Shown: positions 17,894-27,145, counted from the first letter of the stretch. The stretch is 64,000 bases of DNA from Paraprevotella sp. (GCA_017937925.1 JAGBCQ010000022.1:1-64000); one strand, 5' to 3'. Notes: a model not told the origin generated them from the sequence alone. Program-made: numbers and translations.

Positions 17894-18760
17894 TTAATAC
17901 AATTCAGCCGTTTTCATCTGCAAACATTTATTGACGGAAAAGTAAGTACAATAAAGTGTTAGCAATAGTCCGAAAAATAGAATTACCAAACCTACTGTGA
18001 CCATCATATTTGGTCGGATATATTCTGTAAGTGTCGCATCAAAATGTAATAACATAGTCATACCCAATAGCAAGAAAAGGTCAGCGCATAAACCAGATAA
18101 TAGTCCTAAAATTCCACTACGCAACATGAACGGGCGTCGAATAAATGACCACTCCGCCCCCACTAATTCCATCGCACGAATGACATACCTACTAGAATAA
18201 ACGCTCAAACGGACGGTACTTCGAATTAACGAAAAAGACACTAAAGACAATAGAACCGCTAATGTTAACAAAACATATCCAATGCGTCTGAGATTATCGT
18301 TTACCTTATCCACCAAGTCCTTTTGATAAATTACATCCTCTATTTCTTTATATTGTTTCAATTCGGTTACAATTTTTGTTATACTATCAGATACAGCATA
18401 TTCACGATTTAACTTTAACTCAAAAGATGCCGAAAAAGGATTGGCTCCTAAAAATTCGGAAGGGTCAACCCCCATTGCATCAATTTGTTCTCCTAGCGCT
18501 TGTTCTTTAGAAATATACTCGACTTTATTGGTATAATGCATTAAATCAAACATAGCTTCAAATTCGGCAACATCAGCCTCATCCGCTCTTATACTCATCA
18601 AGACTGTTACCGTAAAGTTCTCCTTTACTGAATCAGAAAGTCTATTTGCGAACATCATAAAAAATATGACTACACCTAACAATATCAATACGAGTGTAGT
18701 ACTTACTCCGGTAGTAAACCATTGCATTCCCAATGCACGTCCGGTTTTCTTTTCTTTCAT
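17894..18760 (-). CDS. ftsX: cell division protein FtsX
   Basis: A 288-aa ABC-transporter-like permease with four TM segments. One is near residue 20 (TLVLILLGVVIFFMMFA), followed by a periplasmic domain of about 130 residues (MHYTNKVEYISKEQALGEQI). Three more TMs lie in the FtsX permease domain (VLLTLAVLLSLVSFSLIRST, RSGILGLLSGLCADLFLLLG, VGLVILFFGLLLTLYCTYF). FtsX with FtsE regulates peptidoglycan hydrolases at the septum; ftsE is not in this window. It is the first gene of the ftsX-DUF3098-uppP-truB-queA-folK operon. Confidence 0.92.
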   Translation of the reverse strand: MKEKKTGRALGMQWFTTGVSTTLVLILLGVVIFFMMFANRLSDSVKENFTVTVLMSIRADEADVAEFEAMFDLMHYTNKVEYISKEQALGEQIDAMGVDPSEFLGANPFSASFELKLNREYAVSDSITKIVTELKQYKEIEDVIYQKDLVDKVNDNLRRIGYVLLTLAVLLSLVSFSLIRSTVRLSVYSSRYVIRAMELVGAEWSFIRRPFMLRSGILGLLSGLCADLFLLLGMTMLLHFDATLTEYIRPNMMVTVGLVILFFGLLLTLYCTYFSVNKCLQMKTAELY

Positions 18761-18790
18761 TTTTTACTGATGGTTTTACGCTGTTTTTAC

Positions 18791-18827
18791 AAAAATAATA
18801 TCAAACGTAAGGTTTGGTTATTATTTT
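18791..18827 (-). terminator. hairpin terminator after miaB
   Basis: AAAATAAT (18792-18799) pairs with ATTATTTT (18820-18827), and CAAAC with GTTTG inside, leaving only a small bulge and a 5-base loop. On the minus strand the hairpin ends in a run of T, so it fits termination of miaB, whose stop is 20 bases upstream, before ftsX starts. Confidence 0.6.
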
Positions 18828-18848
18828 AACAGCATTTAACTTGTATAT

Positions 18849-20174
18849 TTAGTCTTCCACCACAAAACCTTTTAAAGTAGCTGATGAACTTTCCGTCACT
18901 TTTACTTTTACGAACTGTCCTATTCGATAGGTTCCTCTATCAAAAATAACAACTTTATTCTGTTCTGTCCGACCATACAATTGGTCTTTGGAACGTTTAC
19001 TCACGCCTTCAATCAGTACTTCATAAATCTTTCCTTCGCAACGACGATTACTCTCTGCAGAGAGTTCATTTTGCAATGCTATCAATTCATTCAAACGACG
19101 TACTTTCGTTTCTTCTGATATATCATCCGGAAAATGTTTAGATGCATAAGTTCCAGGACGCTCAGAGTACTTAAACATAAATGCACTATCGTAAGCACAT
19201 TCTCGCATCAGTGATAGTGACTCTAAATGGTCCTCCTCTGTTTCAGAACAATACCCACAAAATATATCGGTTGAAAGACCGCAATCTGGGATAATACGTC
19301 GGATGGCTGCTACACGTTCCAAATACCATTCGCGCGTATATTTACGGTTCATCAATTTCAAAATCTTGTTACTTCCGCTTTGTACTGGCAAATGTATGTG
19401 ACGACACACATTTGGTTCATCAGCTATCGCCTGCAACGTTTCGTCACTCATATCCTTCGGATGGGAAGTAGTAAAACGCACACGCATACCTTCTGCTTCA
19501 TGAGCTACCATACGTAACAAATTAGGGAATGTCACAACCGTGCCATCAACTTTTGTATGCTGATAGGAGTTTACATTTTGTCCTAACAACGTCACTTCTT
19601 TATATCCTCTATCCCTTAAATCTGCAACCTCCCTTAAAATGCTTTCTATATCGCGACTACGTTCTCTGCCACGTGTGTAAGGCACTATACAATAATGACA
19701 AAAATTATTACATCCACGCATAATGCTAACAAAGCCGGAGATGTGCGGGCCACAGATTCGCTCAGGAATAATATCCTTATACGTTTCTACCGTTGATAAA
19801 TCAACATTAATAGCTTTATGTCCAAGTTCGGCTTGTGCCACCAAATCTGGTAACGAAAGATATGCATCTGGCCCCACTACGATATCTACATGGTGCTTTT
19901 CTATTAATTCTTCCTTAACACGCTCTGCCATACAACCAAGAACGCCAATAATAAGACGACGCCCCTTACGCCGCATGGCATGAAAAAACTCTAGGCGATT
20001 GAAAATTTTTTGTTCGGCATTATCACGTACCGAACAAGTGTTGAGAAACACAGCATCAGCCTCTTCTAATGTTTCACAAACCTCATAATCCGCAATACGC
20101 ATTATAGATGCAACAACTTCACTATCTGCCACATTCATTTGACAGCCATAAGTCTCAATAAATAGTTTTTTCAT
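18849..20174 (-). CDS. miaB: tRNA-2-methylthio-N6-dimethylallyladenosine synthase
   Basis: MiaB is a radical SAM methylthiotransferase acting on position 37 of tRNAs that read UNN codons. From the ATG at 20174 the 441-aa product starts MKKLFIETYGCQMNVADSE, the family N-terminus. It has three cluster cysteines in the UPF0004 domain, the radical SAM motif GCNNFCHYCIVPYTRG (CxxxCxxC), and a C-terminal TRAM domain (GRTEQNKVVIFDRG). The frame is open upstream to 20222, but a TATCTTTG promoter box (20198-20205) lies in that extension, so the internal ATG is chosen. Confidence 0.95.
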   Translation of the reverse strand: MKKLFIETYGCQMNVADSEVVASIMRIADYEVCETLEEADAVFLNTCSVRDNAEQKIFNRLEFFHAMRRKGRRLIIGVLGCMAERVKEELIEKHHVDIVVGPDAYLSLPDLVAQAELGHKAINVDLSTVETYKDIIPERICGPHISGFVSIMRGCNNFCHYCIVPYTRGRERSRDIESILREVADLRDRGYKEVTLLGQNVNSYQHTKVDGTVVTFPNLLRMVAHEAEGMRVRFTTSHPKDMSDETLQAIADEPNVCRHIHLPVQSGSNKILKLMNRKYTREWYLERVAAIRRIIPDCGLSTDIFCGYCSETEEDHLESLSLMRECAYDSAFMFKYSERPGTYASKHFPDDISEETKVRRLNELIALQNELSAESNRRCEGKIYEVLIEGVSKRSKDQLYGRTEQNKVVIFDRGTYRIGQFVKVKVTESSSATLKGFVVED

Positions 20175-20197
20175 ACGCTTTGTTGAAAATTTGCTTG

Positions 20198-20205
20198 CAA
20201 AGATA
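20198..20205 (-). promoter_or_regulatory. miaB promoter, -7 box
   Basis: TATCTTTG on the minus strand, 23 bases upstream of the miaB ATG at 20174. Confidence 0.6.
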
Positions 20206-20312
20206 GACAAAAACATGCACATACAGTTCTTCTACCTATTATTAAAGCTAAAAAAAAGAAAGTCTAATAGTTTAAAAAACGCAAAAATAAGGTTAAAATC
20301 ACATCGCATTCT

Positions 20313-20342
20313 TTGTTTTAACATATATAAAGACGAACTTTG
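20313..20342 (+). promoter_or_regulatory. promoter of a possible small RNA
   Basis: TTG (20313-20315), 19 bases, GAACTTTG (20335-20342). Spacing and the CTTTG core fit the Bacteroidetes promoter, with one mismatch (G for T) in the first base of the -7 box. Confidence 0.4.
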
Positions 20343-20348
20343 CAAATG

Positions 20349-20425
20349 AATAAAACATTAGATTTTTTCATAGTTAAAGTTTAGTTGGGTGAGAGGGAGC
20401 TGTGAAGTTCCCTCTCATTTTGTTT
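20349..20425 (+). ncRNA. candidate small RNA in the miaB / CoA-transferase spacer
   Basis: Between a promoter-like sequence (20313-20342) and a terminator-like hairpin (20390-20424) lies a stretch of about 75 bases with no open reading frame. A transcript of this size with its own promoter and terminator would be a typical intergenic sRNA. No known RNA family is recognised. It could instead be the leader of an attenuated transcript for the CoA transferase, although that gene has its own box at 20526. Confidence 0.35.
20390..20424 (+). terminator. intrinsic terminator-like hairpin
   Basis: TGAGAGGGA (20390-20398) pairs perfectly with TCCCTCTCA (20409-20417), with a 10-base loop and then TTTTGTTTT. 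No protein gene ends nearby on the plus strand, which is why a small transcript is proposed. Confidence 0.6.
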
Positions 20426-20525
20426 TGGTAATTGTGATACTTAATAAAAAGCTAGAATCTCAGTTACGGTTTAATATTACGGACGAAATATAAGTCTTCC
20501 AACTACCTTATATAAAAAAAATAAT

Positions 20526-20533
20526 TACCTTTG
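20526..20533 (+). promoter_or_regulatory. CoA transferase promoter, -7 box
   Basis: TACCTTTG lies 41 bases before the ATG at 20575. Confidence 0.6.
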
Positions 20534-20574
20534 CGTCATTATAATCAAACGAATAAATAAAATAAAGAAATAAT

Positions 20575-22086
20575 ATGGGATTCAACAAGATTACAGCAGC
20601 TGAAGCCGCTGCTTTTATAAAAAATGGCGATACAATAGGTTTGAGTGGATTCACACCAGCAGGTGCTCCCAAGTGCGTTCCTGCTGAAATTGCCAAGATT
20701 GCTGAAACGGAACATGCTAACGGTAGAGATTTTAAAATCAACATACTAACCGGAGCCTCAACTGGTCAAAGTTGTGATGGTATGCTAGCAAACGCGCAAG
20801 CCATCAAATTCCGTACGCCTTATACAACTAATAAAGATTTCCGTACTCACGTCAATAATAACGAGATTTCTTATTCAGACTTGAATCTCTCAAATGTTGC
20901 TACACAAATTCGCCAAAGATACTTAGGTTCAGTTGAATGGGCTATTATTGAAGCTTGTGAAATAGAACAAGTTGGTAATAAAGCTCGTATTTATTTAACT
21001 GCAGCCGGAGGTATCAGTCCTACTGTATGTCGCCTTGCAAGCAAGGGTATTATTATAGAACTTAATGCTTTCCACAGCAAAAAATGCATGGGTATTCACG
21101 ATGTTTACGAGATAGAAGAACATCCTTATCGTACTCCCATCATGATTACAAAAGCAAGTGACCGTATTGGTAAACCATACGTGGAAGTGAATGCAGACCG
21201 TATCAAGGGAATCATTGAATGTAATATTCCTGACGAAGCCCGCGGTTTCAAAGATGCTGACCCCATTACAACTCAAATAGGGAATAATGTGGCTGACTTT
21301 TTATTAGCAAACATGAAATGTGGTAAGATTCCTCCTACATTCCTAAATTTACAAAGTGGTGTTGGCAGTGGCGCTAATGCCGTTCTAGGTGCATTAGGAC
21401 AATGTCCGGAGATTCCCAACTTCAACATTTATACAGAAGTGTTGCAGGATGCACCTGTACAATTGATGCGTGATGGCCGTGTACTCTCAGCATCCACTTG
21501 CTCATTGACTGTTACAAATGAATGTTTGCAAGGAATCTACGATGATATGGATTTCTTTAAAGACAAACTTGTTATTCGCCCATCTGAAATCTCTAATTGC
21601 CCGGAAGTCATCGCACGTATCGGAGTTTGTTCATTGAATACAGCCATTGAAGTGGATATCTACGGCCACGTCAACTCTACTAAGATTTGTGGCACAAAGA
21701 TGATGAATGGTATCGGTGGTTCTGCCGACTTTACTAACAATGCGTATTTAAGTATCTTTACTTGCGGTTCTACAACTAAGGGGGGCGCTATCAGTAGCAT
21801 AGTCCCGTTCTGTTCACATATTGACCATACAAGCCATTTCGTTGATGCGGTCATTACAGAATATGGTGTTGCTGACTTACGCGGAAAATGTTCAATGGAG
21901 AAAGCTGCTGAACTTATCAAAGTGGCACATCCAGACTATCGCCCAATGCTAACCGACTATCTGAAATATGCCGCTAAAAATGGTGGTCACACTCATCATT
22001 GCCTCTCTGCTGCTTTCGCAATGCACGACACACTTAATCGTAAGGGTGATATGCGCTTAACTGACTGGTCTGAATACATCAAATAA
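20575..22086 (+). CDS. acetyl-CoA hydrolase/transferase family protein (succinate/propionate CoA transferase type)
   Basis: A 503-aa class I CoA transferase of the Cat1/AarC/Scp group, which moves CoA between succinate and acetate or propionate. Visible motifs are GDTIGLSGFTPAGAPK at the N-terminus, LQSGVGSGANAVLGALG, YTEVLQD (whose Glu is the covalent catalytic residue in this family), and GIGGSADF plus VDAVITEYGVADLRGK near the C-terminus. In propionate-forming Bacteroidales this enzyme closes the succinate-propionate pathway. The acceptor acid cannot be read from sequence. It has its own promoter; pepC-like starts 8 bases after it. Confidence 0.9.
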   Translation: MGFNKITAAEAAAFIKNGDTIGLSGFTPAGAPKCVPAEIAKIAETEHANGRDFKINILTGASTGQSCDGMLANAQAIKFRTPYTTNKDFRTHVNNNEISYSDLNLSNVATQIRQRYLGSVEWAIIEACEIEQVGNKARIYLTAAGGISPTVCRLASKGIIIELNAFHSKKCMGIHDVYEIEEHPYRTPIMITKASDRIGKPYVEVNADRIKGIIECNIPDEARGFKDADPITTQIGNNVADFLLANMKCGKIPPTFLNLQSGVGSGANAVLGALGQCPEIPNFNIYTEVLQDAPVQLMRDGRVLSASTCSLTVTNECLQGIYDDMDFFKDKLVIRPSEISNCPEVIARIGVCSLNTAIEVDIYGHVNSTKICGTKMMNGIGGSADFTNNAYLSIFTCGSTTKGGAISSIVPFCSHIDHTSHFVDAVITEYGVADLRGKCSMEKAAELIKVAHPDYRPMLTDYLKYAAKNGGHTHHCLSAAFAMHDTLNRKGDMRLTDWSEYIK

Positions 22087-22094
22087 TAAGAAAT

Positions 22095-23489
22095 ATGAAA
22101 AGATTATCTTTTTTATATATAGCCCTATTTCTAATAGGAAGTACGCTATTCTCACAAAAATCCATCACTCCGAATGTGCTGAAGGATTTGCAAGAAAGTT
22201 ACCAAAATAACGGGACAGAGAAAGCCATTCGAAATGCAGTAAATGGTACATCACTTAAACAATTGACACTAAACCGTGATACGAAGAATGCAACTGATAC
22301 TTGGTTCAGTCATAAAGTAAACAGTTCTGGTATTACTGATCAATTACAAAGCGGTCGCTGTTGGCTTTTTACCGGCACGAATGTCATCCGTGCAAAAGTT
22401 ATGGCAAAGACTGGTATGAAAAACTTCCAATTCTCCCAAGTTTATACTTTCTTTTACGACCAATTGGAAAAAAGCAATCTATTCTTACAAGGGATTATTG
22501 ACACACGCAAGAAACCAATGGACGATAAAATGGTAGAGTGGTTGTTCCGTAATCCTTTAAGCGACGGCGGACAATTTACTGGCGTTTCCGATTTGATTGA
22601 AAAATACGGTCTTGTGCCACAAGATGTTATGCCGGAAACTTATTGTAGCAATAACACCAATGAGTTCGCATCACTTTTGAAACGAAAATTACGTGAAGAT
22701 GCCATTATCCTGCGTGAAGCATCAGAAAAGGGAGCATCAGACAAAGAGTTAGAAGCACAGAAAACAGAAAAGCTGAAAACCGTTTACAGAATGTTGGTAT
22801 ATGCGTATGGTGTACCACCCACAACATTTGAATGGGCTCCAAAGATTAATGGGAAATACACCTCAACTCCAAAAACATACACCCCTCAAAGTTTTTACAA
22901 AGATGTTTGCGGAGGAGAAGACTTGAATGCAAACTATGTCATGTTAATGAATGATCCAACGCGCGAATATAATAAGGTGTACGAAATTGATTATGATCGT
23001 CATACTTATGACGGTCACAATTGGGTTTACTTAAATCTTCCTATTGAGGATATTAAGGAAATGGCTATTGCTAGTATAAAAGACAGCACCATGATGTACT
23101 TCAGTTGTGACGTTGGCAAATTCCTAAATGCAAAAACCGGCATCCTTGATTTAGAGAACTACGATTATGAAAGCCTATTTGGGACTACATTTGGAATGAA
23201 TAAAAAGCAGCGCATCCAGAGTTTTGACAGTGGTAGTACTCATGCCATGACTTTGATGGCTGTTGACATTGACGAAAATGGCAAAACTAAAAAATGGATG
23301 GTGGAAAATAGTTGGGGACCTACGCATGGACATCAAGGTCATCTCATCATGACTGACGAATGGTTTGATGAATACATGTTCCGCTTAGTTGTTAATAAAA
23401 AATATTGCCCCCAGCGCATCCTTGAATTATTGAAACAAAAGCCTATTCGCTTGCCAGCATGGGATCCTATGTTCCAAAACGAGTTATAA
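22095..23489 (+). CDS. C1 family (bleomycin hydrolase-like) aminopeptidase, exported
   Basis: A 464-aa papain-fold aminopeptidase of peptidase family C1B. The catalytic Cys is in QLQSGRCWLF (Cys89). The catalytic His is in STHAMTLMAVD (about His383) and the Asn in VENSWGPTHG (about Asn405), so the triad is intact. The N-terminus (RLSFLYIALFLIGSTLFSQK) reads as a signal peptide, so this version probably acts in the periplasm, unlike cytoplasmic PepC. Such exported C1B peptidases are common in Bacteroidales that ferment peptides. It is 8 bases after the CoA transferase, suggesting one message. Confidence 0.93.
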   Translation: MKRLSFLYIALFLIGSTLFSQKSITPNVLKDLQESYQNNGTEKAIRNAVNGTSLKQLTLNRDTKNATDTWFSHKVNSSGITDQLQSGRCWLFTGTNVIRAKVMAKTGMKNFQFSQVYTFFYDQLEKSNLFLQGIIDTRKKPMDDKMVEWLFRNPLSDGGQFTGVSDLIEKYGLVPQDVMPETYCSNNTNEFASLLKRKLREDAIILREASEKGASDKELEAQKTEKLKTVYRMLVYAYGVPPTTFEWAPKINGKYTSTPKTYTPQSFYKDVCGGEDLNANYVMLMNDPTREYNKVYEIDYDRHTYDGHNWVYLNLPIEDIKEMAIASIKDSTMMYFSCDVGKFLNAKTGILDLENYDYESLFGTTFGMNKKQRIQSFDSGSTHAMTLMAVDIDENGKTKKWMVENSWGPTHGHQGHLIMTDEWFDEYMFRLVVNKKYCPQRILELLKQKPIRLPAWDPMFQNEL

Positions 23490-23525
23490 CAGACAACACA
23501 CAAACCATAATAAAATTAAAGTCAA

Positions 23526-24425
23526 ATGAAAAAAATAAGAGCAGCCATCGTAGGATATGGCAACATCGGTCGATATGCGCTACAAGCTCTTGAAACCTCT
23601 GATGATTTTGAAGTTGCAGGCATCATTCGACGCAATGGCGATGAAAACAAACCTAAAGAGTTAGATGCGTATAAAGTGGTTAAAGATATTCGTGAATTAA
23701 GAAATGTTGATGTCGCCATTTTAGCAACACCCACTCGTAGTGTGGAAAAATACGCCAAAGAGATTCTTTCTCTTGGTATCAATACCGTAGATAGTTTTGA
23801 TATACACTCACAAATAACATCATTAAGACGTTCACTCAACGAGAGTGCGTTAACCGGCAATGCCGTATCTATCATATCGGCCGGTTGGGATCCAGGAAGC
23901 GATTCTATTGTCAGAACTATGTTACAAGCCATAGCCCCTAAAGGTATCACATATACTAACTTCGGACCGGGAATGAGCATGGGGCATACTGTTGCTGTAA
24001 AGGCTATTGAAGGAGTTAAAGCAGCACTTTCCATGACAATACCAACAGGTACAGGTATCCATCGTCGTATGGTATATATTGAAGTTGAAGACGGATATAA
24101 TTTTGAAGCAGTAGCTACAGCTATCAAAGCAGATGCTTACTTTGTAAACGACGAAACACATGTCATTCAAGTTCCTAACGTAGATGAACTTCTTGACATG
24201 GGGCATGGTGTCAATCTGACACGCAAAGGTGTCTCCGGAATAACACAGAACCAATTATTTGAGTTCAACATGCGTATCAACAATCCTGCTTTAACAGGAC
24301 AAGTTCTAGTTTGTGCAGCACGCGCAACAATGAAACAAAAACCTGGATGCTATACCTTGATAGAGGTACCGGTTATAGACTTATTACATGGTAACCGCGA
24401 GGATTTAATCAGTCATTTAGTATAG
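23526..24425 (+). CDS. ddh: meso-diaminopimelate D-dehydrogenase
   Basis: A 299-aa NADP-dependent enzyme that makes meso-diaminopimelate in one step from tetrahydrodipicolinate for lysine and peptidoglycan synthesis. Motifs include the Rossmann start IRAAIVGYGNIGRYALQAL, ILATPTRSVEKYA, and IISAGWDPGSDSIVRTML. It also has FGPGMSMGHTVAVKAIEGVK and GTGIHRRMVYIEVEDG, all typical of DAP dehydrogenase. It lies 36 bases after the peptidase gene and is followed by a terminator. Confidence 0.95.
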   Translation: MKKIRAAIVGYGNIGRYALQALETSDDFEVAGIIRRNGDENKPKELDAYKVVKDIRELRNVDVAILATPTRSVEKYAKEILSLGINTVDSFDIHSQITSLRRSLNESALTGNAVSIISAGWDPGSDSIVRTMLQAIAPKGITYTNFGPGMSMGHTVAVKAIEGVKAALSMTIPTGTGIHRRMVYIEVEDGYNFEAVATAIKADAYFVNDETHVIQVPNVDELLDMGHGVNLTRKGVSGITQNQLFEFNMRINNPALTGQVLVCAARATMKQKPGCYTLIEVPVIDLLHGNREDLISHLV

Positions 24426-24466
24426 TTTTGAACTATAAAAGAGGGTCAAATGCACTAGTTTTACCT

Positions 24467-24494
24467 AAAAAAGGAAATTTTTGCCCCTTTTTTT
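24467..24494 (+). terminator. terminator after ddh
   Basis: AAAAAAGG (24467-24474) pairs with CCTTTTTT (24486-24493) around an 11-base loop. The stem is short in G-C pairs but is followed by T. Confidence 0.5.
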
Positions 24495-24538
24495 AAAAAA
24501 TATAACACTTTGTTAGGTGTTGTTTAAGCAAGAATGTA

Positions 24539-24546
24539 TATCTTTG
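24539..24546 (+). promoter_or_regulatory. promoter of the first OmpA-like gene, -7 box
   Basis: TATCTTTG, 46 bases before the ATG at 24593. Confidence 0.6.
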
Positions 24547-24592
24547 TCCCCGAATGTAATGATTTATTTATTAACTTAATAAAAAAACAATT

Positions 24593-25729
24593 ATGAAAAA
24601 GTCTCTATTGTTATTAGCGAGCATCATTGGTTTAAGTAGCCTTAATGCTCAAACATTTGAGCAAACAACTAAATTCCGCGACAATTGGTCAGTAGGTATC
24701 AGTGGCGGTATTGTTTCTCCGCTTACACATAGCGCATTCTTCAAGAACGCTCGTGCAACTATGGGTGTTAACTTGAACAAGCAATTCTCTCCGATTTACG
24801 GATTGACAGCAGAAAATATGTGGAGCATCAACGCATTTGACAGCCAAGCAGCTTTTGACGCTACTAATTTGTCACTTTTGCACCGCATCAATTTGAACAA
24901 CGTATTCTGCAAATACGATGGTAAACCTGATTTGTTTGAGGTTGAAGCAGTTGCTGGATTCGGTTGGTTGCACGTAAACGACGCTTATTCACACTCTTGG
25001 GAAGGCGAACCTATTCCAACAGATGCTAATTGGATTACATCTAAGGCAGGTTTGAACTTGAACTTCAATTTGGGTGAAAAGAAAGCATGGACAGTTGCTG
25101 TTAAGCCTGCTGTTAGTTGGTGCGTAACTCAATTTGATCGTCACAATATCCAATTCGATGCAAACCAAGCTTGTTGGGAAATCACAGCAGGTGTTGTTTA
25201 CCACTTCAAGAACAGCAATGGTACTCACTACCTTGTAAACGGTTGCTCACACGCATCTGAAATTGCTGCGTTGAACGCTACTATCGGTACTATGGAAGCA
25301 GAAGCTGCTAGCAAGGATCGTGCATTGCAAAGTGCACAAAATACTATCAGCGACTTGGAGAAAGCATTGAAAGAATGCAAGAACAAGAAGCCGGTTGTTC
25401 AAAAACCTGTTGAGGACCTTGACATCGTTATCAGCTTCCGCCAAAGCAGCAGCAAAATTGACGCTCTTCAAATGGTTAACATCGATCGTCTTGCTAAGTT
25501 CATGAAGAAGAACAAGGACGCTAAGGTTGTTGTTAAGGGTTATGCTTCTCCTGAAGGTGATAAGACTTTCAACGAGAAACTTTCTCAAAAACGTGCTGAT
25601 GCTATCAAGAATAAGTTGGTTAAGGATTATAAGATTGCTGAAGACAGAATCATCGCTACAGGCGAAGGTGTTGGTTCAGTATTTGAAACTCCGAAGTACA
25701 ACCGCGCAAGTATCTGCGTTGCAAAATAA
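24593..25729 (+). CDS. OmpA family outer-membrane protein, paralogue 1
   Basis: A 378-aa protein with a signal peptide ending SLNAQ (about residue 20). An N-terminal beta-barrel-like part (RDNWSVGISGGIVSPLTHS to ITAGVVYHFKNSNG, roughly 30-210) is followed by a coiled-coil linker (ALNATIGTMEAEAASKDRAL, about 220-265). The C-terminal OmpA/MotB peptidoglycan-binding domain includes VVVKGYASPEGDKTFNEKLS and the following QKRADAIKNKLV. It would tie the outer membrane to peptidoglycan. Codon use is regular and strong, as in highly expressed genes. The gene at 25933 is a close paralogue with the same layout, and each has its own promoter and terminator. Confidence 0.9.
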   Translation: MKKSLLLLASIIGLSSLNAQTFEQTTKFRDNWSVGISGGIVSPLTHSAFFKNARATMGVNLNKQFSPIYGLTAENMWSINAFDSQAAFDATNLSLLHRINLNNVFCKYDGKPDLFEVEAVAGFGWLHVNDAYSHSWEGEPIPTDANWITSKAGLNLNFNLGEKKAWTVAVKPAVSWCVTQFDRHNIQFDANQACWEITAGVVYHFKNSNGTHYLVNGCSHASEIAALNATIGTMEAEAASKDRALQSAQNTISDLEKALKECKNKKPVVQKPVEDLDIVISFRQSSSKIDALQMVNIDRLAKFMKKNKDAKVVVKGYASPEGDKTFNEKLSQKRADAIKNKLVKDYKIAEDRIIATGEGVGSVFETPKYNRASICVAK

Positions 25730-25752
25730 GATAGAATTTAACACAATCATAA

Positions 25753-25787
25753 GTAAAGGGGTAGTTCATTTTGGACTGCCCCTTTAC
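25753..25787 (+). terminator. terminator after OmpA paralogue 1
   Basis: A 15-bp stem (25753-25767 with 25773-25787, two G-U pairs) has a 5-base loop and centres on AAAGGGG/CCCCTTT. It lies 24 bases after the stop. Confidence 0.75.
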
Positions 25788-25877
25788 CTTTCTTCGTATC
25801 TATTATTTAATTTTATCTACCTCAAGACAGCAAGAGTATAAGAAAACTTAATTTCAAAATAATTATCATCATATTTT

Positions 25878-25907
25878 TTGCGACCTATACCGAAAGAATT
25901 ACATTTG
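25878..25907 (+). promoter_or_regulatory. promoter of the second OmpA-like gene
   Basis: TTG (25878-25880), 19 bases, TACATTTG (25900-25907) is a full consensus promoter. Transcription would begin at about 25914, so the longer frame starting at 25912 is not usable and the ATG at 25933 is supported. Confidence 0.7.
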
Positions 25908-25932
25908 CACCGTGTCACTAAACATTAAGAGT

Positions 25933-27132
25933 ATGAAAAAGTCTATTTTCTTGCTGTTAGGAGCTATATGTTTCAACAGCATAAATGCACAACATTTAGC
26001 AGGGAACAAGATGCGCGACAATTGGTCAATCGGCATTAACGGAGGTATTGTATCACCCCTTACCCACAGTGATTTCATTAAAGATAGTCGGGCTGTTGTA
26101 GGACTGAATATCAACAAACAACTCACGCCGGTCTATGGTTTAAGTTTAGAAAGTAATTGGACTATCAACACCCAAAGTCGAATGACTACTCTTGAAAGCC
26201 GTACGGCATTTGATGCCTTTGATATCATGTTGTTGAATCGTATCAACTTGAATAATCTTTTTGCCGGATACAACGGAAGACGTCGCGTATTTGAAGTTGA
26301 AGCGGTCAGTGGTTTTGGATGGCTCAGACTAATTGATTTTCATGAAAACAAGGAAGATGCCAATCATTTAGCAAGCAAAGCCGGTGTAAACTTCAATTTT
26401 AACTTAGGCAAAAAGAGAGCATGGACTATTGCTGTTAAGCCAGCAATCCTATGGGATATGAGCATGTGGGATACTGACCGTAAACACACCCATCCTAATT
26501 ATAACGCGAACTATGCTAATTGGGAATTTGCAGCCGGCATAACCTATCATTTCAAAAATAGCAATGATAAGCACCACATGACAAAAATCAAAGCTTACGA
26601 TGGTGCAGTCATTTCCGCTTTGAATGCAACAATAGAAGAAATGCGCGATGAAGTCATTGTCAAAGACAAAATGTTACTTGCAACACAAGACGCACTGAGT
26701 ACAACCCAAAGTCAACTCAATGCAGAAAAAGAAAAGAATGCGATTCTCACAAAAGCCTTAGAGGAATGTATAAATAAAGAACCAAAGGTTATTGAGAATA
26801 ACAAAAAAACATTGGAATCAGTAGTGACTTTCCGACAAGGCAAGATTGTTATTGACAACTCACAGAAACCTAATGTTGAACGCATTGCTACTTACATGAG
26901 AAACCACAAAAATTCTAAAGTAGTCATCACAGGTTATGCCTCACCGGAAGGAAGTGCTGAGATTAACGAACGTATTGCCAATCAACGTGCTCAAGCCGTA
27001 AAGAAAATGTTGATAGAAAAATACAGGATTGACGCCAGCAGAATTACTGCCAAAGGTCAAGGTATAGGTTATATGTTTGACGAACCGGATTGGAATCGCG
27101 TCAGCATTTGCACGATAGAAAACCAAGAATAA
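25933..27132 (+). CDS. OmpA family outer-membrane protein, paralogue 2
   Basis: A 399-aa protein from the ATG at 25933 (MKKSIFLLLGAICFNSINAQ), with the same three-part build as its upstream neighbour. The barrel runs from DNWSIGINGGIVSPLTHS to FAAGITYHFKNSND. A long coiled coil follows (VIVKDKMLLATQDALSTTQS), and then the OmpA domain (VVITGYASPEGSAEINERIA). Shared phrases such as RDNWS, GIVSPLTHS, VEAVSGFGWL and YASPEG show tandem duplication. This copy diverges more in codon use and has a longer linker. It is followed by a terminator shared with menE. Confidence 0.9.
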   Translation: MKKSIFLLLGAICFNSINAQHLAGNKMRDNWSIGINGGIVSPLTHSDFIKDSRAVVGLNINKQLTPVYGLSLESNWTINTQSRMTTLESRTAFDAFDIMLLNRINLNNLFAGYNGRRRVFEVEAVSGFGWLRLIDFHENKEDANHLASKAGVNFNFNLGKKRAWTIAVKPAILWDMSMWDTDRKHTHPNYNANYANWEFAAGITYHFKNSNDKHHMTKIKAYDGAVISALNATIEEMRDEVIVKDKMLLATQDALSTTQSQLNAEKEKNAILTKALEECINKEPKVIENNKKTLESVVTFRQGKIVIDNSQKPNVERIATYMRNHKNSKVVITGYASPEGSAEINERIANQRAQAVKKMLIEKYRIDASRITAKGQGIGYMFDEPDWNRVSICTIENQE

Positions 27133-27145
27133 AATTCACAACATA

